Below are positions 59,103 through 64,000 of a DNA stretch of 64,000 nucleotides, in pieces; position 1 is the first letter of the stretch; every line of letters starts with the position of its first letter. The translations under genes were made by a program, and so were the position numbers. The notes beneath the pieces were generated by a model that saw nothing but the letters and a program-made list of their open reading frames with translations, had not been told where the DNA came from and searched no databases. Source of the stretch: Rapana venosa (taxonomy: Eukaryota > Mollusca > Gastropoda > Neogastropoda > Muricidae). The stretch lies in the NCBI GenBank assembly GCA_028751875.1, contig CM054135.1:60073729-60137728 (forward strand), given 5' to 3'.

Positions 59103-60033
59103 AATGATGGATTGCATCAGATTGCTGACATAGAAGAGACAACTCTCAGTCTCAGCAGTGATAGGCTGAAATGGCATAAAAACCCTCTCAGGGCTCTTTA
59201 AAGTTTAGGATGAGCTTTGCATGCCTATGTTCCCTGTGTCTCCTGCCACTGCCTAGATAATGCCAACTAGAGCAAAATGCTAGACCTAGCCAAGTACTGA
59301 AGTAGTAGTACAGTTTTTCCAGTAGCCTAGTTCTTTAAGAACAGCAACTAGGCCCTGTTCTTTTTAAACTGAAATATGCTGAGTTACCCCCCATGGCAGC
59401 TGGTAGTAAATTAAGACTTATGTCATAGATTTGCCAGAGAAAATAAAGAACAGGAAAAAACACAGAAACAGATCTATAGAAGAAATTATAAGAAAATCGA
59501 GAACAGATGATGATAACTGAGAGTCCCCAAATCGGATGGCTTCGCTGGGAAGCTAAAAATACAATAAAAACCAAACGGAAGCTGTGTAAAGACCAAAGCT
59601 GTGTGAAGCTGTATAAAGACCGCTAGCTTTGTGCCTCTGCACTGTCCCAGTGTGTGTATAAAAATTATGCTTTATAATTGATAGGAGGAAGTTAAAAATT
59701 TTTTACAACAGTATGACTTTCCCCCAGTCAAATTATAAAATTATAAAATTCAAAGTGGCTCAGGCAAGTCGAGATGTTTGGGACTGGTGACCAACTCGCA
59801 CACTCGGCAACTGAGACATCCTCCGAGTAGGGCTATAAGGACACCAGCCAAAACAAAGAACTTCGAAAACTTATTAAATAGCCTTCTACCCTACACCTAG
59901 CAAAGTAAACTACGAAAATACAACAATCTATAAAACTCCACACTTACTCGTTTACAAATCTGGAGGACAGCATATTTGAGGCCTCCAAGGTAGCAGTCTC
60001 CAGCTCTGCACAGTGATCAGGCCTAGCTGCCAT
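44566..60033 (-). CDS. PROPPIN family protein (WIPI/Atg18-like beta-propeller), 12 exons
   Basis: PROPPINs are seven-bladed propellers that bind PI3P and PI(3,5)P2 on autophagosomal and endosomal membranes. Exons, minus strand: 60033-59948 (ATG 60033-60031), 58378-58299, 58019-57913, 56944-56870, 53024-52839, 52566-52474, 51542-51472, 50220-50125, 48466-48311, 47599-47486, 46251-46160, 44696-44566 (TGA). All 11 junctions are GT-AG and in phase; total 428 residues, close to WIPI1/2 (about 440). Diagnostic segments: SIVERL in blade 2; RLVLCFKDSL; HDSAIAALTF, then SASIRGTVIRVF; the lipid-binding FRRG at residues 227-230; SNTETVHVFKVE; RAFATAKFP; IYVFDL. The order matches WIPI1/2, but blade 1 and blade 3 are shortened and diverged, and the C-terminal tail is Ser/Thr-rich. 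It is either a strongly diverged WIPI1/2 orthologue or a separate paralogue; no symbol is assigned. Confidence 0.82.
45167..45504 (-). mobile_element. SINE family B, longer copy
   Basis: Complete family B unit (about 338 bp), including the block absent from the 43.6-kb copy (CGTTAAATGCTGTTCCGC). Head GGGACGGGATATCCTAGTGG; B-box GGTTTGAATCC; tail CCATTATCCTCGATATAAAA. Confidence 0.82.
45740..46105 (+). mobile_element. Repeat family F, plus-strand copy (PROPPIN intron 11)
   Basis: Has the same order of blocks as the 8.5-kb copy, with a TTGTTATCTTTTTAAGTC duplication. Ends in GGGGATGCT and AGCATCCCC around TATTTATATTAA and a C-run, so the terminal stem is kept. Confidence 0.7.
46376..46600. repeat. 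GTGTGTTGAG-rich minisatellite
   Basis: Irregular units of (GTGT)n joined to TTGAGTG over more than 200 bp, next to a 28-nt C-run at 46,309-46,336. Confidence 0.85.
46687..47022. mobile_element. Repeat family E, copy 2 (PROPPIN intron 10)
   Basis: Second copy of the 20-kb element, roughly 85-90 percent identical by eye along its full length and in the same orientation. Preceded by a GTGTGTTGAG-rich minisatellite. Confidence 0.75.
48467..48625 (-). repeat. Tandem duplication at the 3' splice site of PROPPIN intron 8
   Basis: AATCATTGTAGACATA occurs at about 48,477 and again at about 48,567, each followed by AGA-rich DNA, AAATAAATA, CCCAAGAAACA and a TTCTTC-CTGCTT stretch. The unit includes the acceptor: the real one is TTTTTTTTCAG (AG at 48468-48467) and the copy is GATTCTCAG (AG at 48562-48561). 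Confidence 0.7.
49085..49980 (+). mobile_element. 5'-truncated non-LTR retrotransposon (end of ORF2 plus 3' UTR)
   Basis: Plus-strand translation at 49113-49310 reads LNHRLPIQIGR followed by CDKCGENKLGDEFHYLFKC. This is the C-terminal CCHC knuckle typical of ORF2 in Jockey/RTE/CR1-type LINEs (CxxC, then HxxxxC), after which the frame is interrupted. The 3' part includes a (TG)n-rich insertion and a (GA)n stretch and ends TTAAAATAAATCTTGGATC/TTGAATCT, like a LINE 3' UTR with short terminal repeats. It lies in PROPPIN intron 8 in the opposite orientation. The clade cannot be fixed from so little sequence. Confidence 0.7.
50772..51390. repeat. Direct duplication of a ~250-bp block in PROPPIN intron 7
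   Basis: The block 50772-51020 recurs at about 51138-51390, offset about 367 bp. Shared segments include TGTGGTAAGTAGATT, TACTATTTTGGGACACACCT, TTGGGTGGTGGTTGAAAACT and ATATCTGCAC-CTGTTACAA. Identity is roughly 85 percent by eye. The copies could be two insertions of one element or an old duplication. Confidence 0.75.
55799..55886 (+). mobile_element. SINE family C, 5' fragment (PROPPIN intron 4)
   Basis: Head of family C only: GGATAGTGCAGTGGTCAGAG, then AGGTTAAGCAGCATTGAGC and ACCAGTTGGATGGGCGAC. Truncated just after the 5S-like segment. Confidence 0.75.
59037..59101. repeat. (AT)n microsatellite (PROPPIN intron 1)
   Basis: Pure AT dinucleotides over about 64 bp. Confidence 0.95.
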
Positions 60034-60699
60034 TCTGAATTAAATCAGGCCTATCCTAGCTGGGTTATATTTCCCGCCGCCTATGATCAGGCAATCAGCC
60101 TAGGCTAGGTTATAGGCTACCCAGAAAAGCTGACCTAAGGTGTCAGCTGATTGACCTATATTGTGATTGGTTCAGACAGAGATAAAGGCAATGGTCAGTT
60201 GGTGACGTGTTCAAAAGTGCTACACCAGCCATCCGAAGCACACAAAACTACACGCTAATGTTGGTCGTAGTTTCACTGTATGTCAAGTATTATCACTATC
60301 TTATTAATCCATGAAAATCTGTTCATTTACTTATTATGGCAATTAAAACCCCTTTAAAAAAAAAAAAGCGTGTTGAAAAAATTTCCATGCAAATAGTCAG
60401 CTGTAGTTCATCCCTTGTCTCATTGAACAGTTGGGTAAGGCCAGCCAGGCCGTTTTGCCTCAGGGTAGGCCTAATGATAACAATAGCTACCCGGTCATCC
60501 TCTCTGTTCAGCTTCCATGTAGTGTGTTGACAAGCTAGGTGTAGTGTGTTTCTCAGACTGGTGGTTGTAAAGGCCAAGACGCAACTAAAGCCTTAACTTA
60601 TAATTTACTTTTGCTGCAAAGGGTTCATTCATTAATTCATCGTGCTTATAATCCATTTAAGCAATGTAAAGTGTTCAACTTGTCCTGAAAAGGATTTTC

Positions 60700-60850
60700 G
60701 TTAGGCTGTGTTCGAGTCCCAGCGGAGCTTTCCGGTTTAGGGACGGTACCACCAACCGTCACCACCATCTGCAAAATGATTTTTGTTCGTTTGAAATTGT
60801 ATTATAGTCCAAGCGGAATTACTCCGATTTAGGGACTGTGGTCGTAAGTC
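60700..60850 (+). mobile_element. SINE-like fragment with a B-box
   Basis: GTGTTCGAGTCCCAGCGGAG resembles a tRNA B-box region and is followed by GGTTTAGGGACGGTACCACC. A diverged copy of the GGAGCT-TTTAGG-ACTG block follows at about 60,805-60,842 and another at 17,170-17,225. Confidence 0.5.
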
Positions 60851-61435
60851 ATCCTACTTGAGTGCTTGGGGCCACCCCAGAAATAATACAATTCTGAAAG
60901 CAACTTGCCAGGCCCCCGAAAGCACAAGTTTTGCAAAATTAATGAGCAATGCTGTCCCTGTGTGTGTGTGTGTGTGTGTACGCGCGTGTGTGTTTTGGTG
61001 GGGTGGGGGAGGACATGGCAGAGAGGGGACATGTATGCGAAGATATACAGTTAGAGATGAAGCAACTAGGCCTAGTTTTTTTTTCAGATTAGTTTTCAGT
61101 TATATATTCGTCAGTTTCGGTCACAAGTAGAAGTCATAATCCTTCTGAAACATCTTGCGCCTAACTTAACTGTATCTTCAAAACGTAGTAGTCTACTTGA
61201 ATGAAGTGGTGAGAGACAGCATTAACAGATGGCATTTTCTGAGCTGAAGGCCAAACAAGGCTAGAGGAGGTATCATGCTCGTTGAAAAACGATGAAGTCC
61301 AGGTCAGGAGTTTTCAAAGTAACCAGAAAGTCAACAGAGGATTTTATGGTCTGCTGACTAAGGGGTTCAGGCGTGACAAACAATCTTCGACTAAAGGATA
61401 ACCACATCACATTATCTCCCTCAAGCAGAAAACCT

Positions 61436-61465
61436 CTCTCTCTCTCCTGTCTCTCTCTCCCCTCA

Positions 61466-61496
<31 letters not shown>

Positions 61497-61502
61497 GATA
61501 CT

Positions 61503-61563
<61 letters not shown>
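61436..61563. repeat. (CT)n / (CA)n microsatellites
   Basis: CT-rich stretch to 61,482, CA repeats to 61,496, then a pure (CT)n to 61,563. A G-run follows at 61,919-61,946 and a (GT)n at 62,191-62,230. Confidence 0.95.
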
Positions 61564-61569
<6 letters not shown>

Positions 61570-62190
61570 TAAAGAATTGGAAACTGATTACATTGTGATG
61601 AAAGGAGGTTATTTTGTATCTTGATTTAAAAACAACAACCAACCAGGCCTAAACGGAGAGTTACAGTTCTAAACTCGCTAAACGTATTGATTGATGAGTG
61701 ATGAGTTTGAAAAACAAAACACACAACAGAGCCAGCAAGCAGAAGAATCAGTCAGAAAACTATCAGTTAAAGTACAAAAGTCGGGGCATTGTTAAACATT
61801 AAACAGTTTATCACAGGTTTGAAGCTGATAAACAGTTTATCACAGATTTGAAGCTAATCAGTATTCGAAAACTTCTAAGTACTCATAGAACACATGAACG
61901 GGGAGGGGGTGGGGGTGTTGGGGGGGGGGGGGGGGGGGGGGGGGGGATTGTTTCTGCTCGATTTCTCGTCGTCAACGACTTTGAAAGTGCTGATGAGGCA
62001 GAGCTGCCAGTCACCATTCAGATAAATTGCTTCTGGAAACATGTGTATTGTGTCGACATATAGAGGGTTTTTTTTTCCCACACAAAGTTGATTTTATTAC
62101 AGTAAACCAAGCTACTAAAGAGCTTTTATTTTGTAATGACAATATTAAAAGGGAAAATGAAAGCGTTTGATAAATACTGGATTGTGAAAG

Positions 62191-62231
<41 letters not shown>

Positions 62232-63324
62232 GGATTTTACGTCTGTACACTTAAAAGTTATACCAGACGAAAAAGATTATAATAGTTTTATATTGGAAAG
62301 GTATGTGCGCCATCTCCTGCACAAAAACGGCACTTTGAAAAAAGAAGAGAGGAGTTTAAAAACAACACGGAGTAAAACACACACTTTCTTGTCTATAGTG
62401 CATGCGTTCATTCACGTAGTGACATTAAGTTTTTTCCAATGTTCACCCTAATGAAGCCAAGGGTTACTAAAAATTAACTGACATTATTTTTTTTTCCGTC
62501 CCTAAAGGTACGAGAAGGATCTATGATATGCTCATTACTAACGACTGGTCACTTAGATGTTGCATTAGACGATGGAATAACCTTTTTGTCAATAAATCCA
62601 AACTGGAGCCCGGTTCTTTATAAAATACAGGAGAAACAATGGCCAGAGCTAAACCTAAAACGGCTACAGATAAGACTAAAGTTTCTGGATTCTATAGCAA
62701 CTAAAACAGGTTGGGTTTTTTTCAGAAGAAGAATATTACTGATAGTGAAAAACTCCGTTTCTGGGCCTTTTCAGAAATGATCTACTACTGCACACAGACG
62801 AAATAAATGAAGTGCGGTGTCTGACTTTCTGATGTTTTATCAGACAGACAAAGACATGTATCATGCTTCATTTATTTTTCCCGCGTGCAGTGGTAAAGAA
62901 TTTCTGGAAATCCTCAGAAGCAGGAATAAACCAGAAATGTAGCAATGTACACCAAATACAATTGAACACACAAAAACATCAACCCCCAAACAAAAGGCAG
63001 GGAAATTATCAGCCAGAAAATGAAAACGGCCAAAATAATGTCATCGCTTGCGGGAATAATCTGTCAAGGGACGTTAACAAGACCCAAAAATACCGCTATA
63101 CCTGGTTTAAAGCAAAACACGGCGGCACAAATGCAAGTATTGCTGTATATTGTTTATGGATTTTCACACGCAGCTATCTATTTCCCTTCTCCTTTTGTGT
63201 TCGAAGCTAGGCTTATACGTGTGAGCAGAGCCGCAGTCTGATGGAGTGATCATAGAAGCTGTCAGATCTGTATTGTATTGTATTGTTTTATATTGTAGTT
63301 TTATATTGTATTGAATACCACTTT

Positions 63325-63410
63325 CAGTCACAGTAAATCTCTCTACGTCAAATTCGGGTTGCTCTTTATGGGGAGAGCGCGTCACCACCACAAGAGCAGC
63401 ACCTTCCATT
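63325..63410 (-). mobile_element. SINE tail, second copy of the 35.0-kb element
   Basis: The reverse complement reads GCTGCTCTTGTGGTGGTGAC, then GCGCTCTCCCCATAAAGAGC and AACCCGAATTTGACGTAGAG. It corresponds to 34,975-35,062 with a diverged stem. Confidence 0.6.
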
Positions 63411-63917
63411 CTTATCATTATTCTTCTTTTCCTGTCTGCATGTACGGAATTCTTTCCCTTCGAGAGTGACTTTTTCCCCCTAAAGAATCTTGTCTGGGAC
63501 AACCGTCTTGCTGCCGCGGGCTCTTCTATGTGTAGGTCTTCTGAATGCGTAGTATACACCTGACCCCAGTTTATCGTCTCATTCTAAAGACTAGCACCCT
63601 GACCACCAGTCAAGGACAAACGAGTCGGGGAAAAATTCCGGGAACGAACATGATGACATTCTCGCTATCTAGGCAGGTGGCATGACCTTTGTCTAGACCA
63701 GCCGTTCACTACGTGTGATGATGTATCGTGACTGCACTTAGTTCACGGTATCTGTGACATTTAAAGAAAAACGTTAATTTTTAAAAAAAATGTTACATAG
63801 TTATACTCAAAATACAAAACGTATAAACGGGTTGGTTTGAGACACAGACAGGCAGGCAGGCAGACATGGCGACAAAGAGACAGGAGCAATGAGAGATTTA
63901 TTTATTTTATCTATTTA

Positions 63918-64000
63918 TTCTTTTATATCGAGAATAATGGAATAAGCACTTATGTGCTTTTTTTTACATCCAGTCCCCGTGTGTATGCGGTTTTGTAAAT
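63918..64000 (-). mobile_element. SINE family B, running off the window end
   Basis: CTTTTATATCGAGAATAATG through CATCCAGTCCCCGTGTGTAT and TTTTGTAAAT: the tail half of family B. The head would lie beyond the window. Confidence 0.75.

Larger units (their letters stand above)
60034..63917. other. Upstream region of the PROPPIN gene and intergenic DNA
   Basis: 60,034-60,300 should hold the PROPPIN promoter; an ATTGG (CCAAT on the minus strand) is at about 60,165 and there is no TATA box. Beyond it lie the SINE fragment at 60.7 kb, microsatellites and an unassigned stretch at 62.4-63.2 kb with short plus-strand frames that match no family I recognise. Confidence 0.6.

Noticed and set aside
62463..62780. 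Possible degenerate LINE ORF2 fragment or first exon of another gene
   Set aside because: Short frames (IYDMLITN, RWNNLF in one frame, KRLQIRLKFLDS in another) only vaguely resemble LINE ORF2 C-terminal regions and need frame jumps; not strong enough to annotate.
63164..63559. 131-codon minus-strand open frame
   Set aside because: It overlaps a SINE tail and TATTG repeats and has no domain similarity.

Overview
This window looks like nuclear DNA from an intron-rich animal, most likely a mollusc and probably a marine gastropod. The evidence is long AT-rich introns with canonical GT-AG junctions, three conserved eukaryotic genes built from 10-13 short exons, a great load of (GA)n, (CA)n and (TA)n microsatellites, and many tRNA-derived SINEs. 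Placement below 'animal' is inference from the repeat style and was not tested by a search. Nothing prokaryotic is present: no operons, ribosome-binding sites or CRISPR array.

Layout. 1-6.7 kb is repeat-rich intergenic DNA. 6.85-19.4 kb (minus strand) is PRIMPOL, the primase-polymerase of replication-fork restart; 13 exons join in phase, apart from one frame break near 11,570. 23.06-33.39 kb (plus strand) is ATAD1/Msp1, the outer-membrane AAA+ extractase; 10 exons join in phase. PRIMPOL and ATAD1 are head to head, and about 3.7 kb separates their first recognisable coding exons. 33.4-44.5 kb holds the ATAD1 3' region and repeat-rich intergenic DNA. 44.57-60.03 kb (minus strand) is a 428-residue PROPPIN (WIPI/Atg18-like seven-bladed propeller with an intact FRRG motif); 12 exons join in phase. 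60.03-64 kb is upstream and intergenic, with no convincing gene.

The genes do not form a pathway unit. PRIMPOL acts at DNA, ATAD1 removes mislocalised tail-anchored proteins from mitochondria and peroxisomes, and the PROPPIN is expected to bind phosphoinositides on autophagic or endosomal membranes.

Most of the unusual content is mobile DNA. It includes a TTAA-flanked piggyBac-like element with perfect 12-bp terminal inverted repeats in ATAD1 intron 6 and a weaker candidate at 38.5-39.2 kb. One SINE family joins a tRNA-like head to a segment closely resembling the 5S rRNA internal promoter. A tRNA-derived SINE forms three near-identical 288-bp tandem units in ATAD1 intron 9. Other SINEs share one core and tail behind different heads, and one multi-copy repeat ends in a perfect hairpin. 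In two genes a small tandem duplication has copied a 3' splice site.
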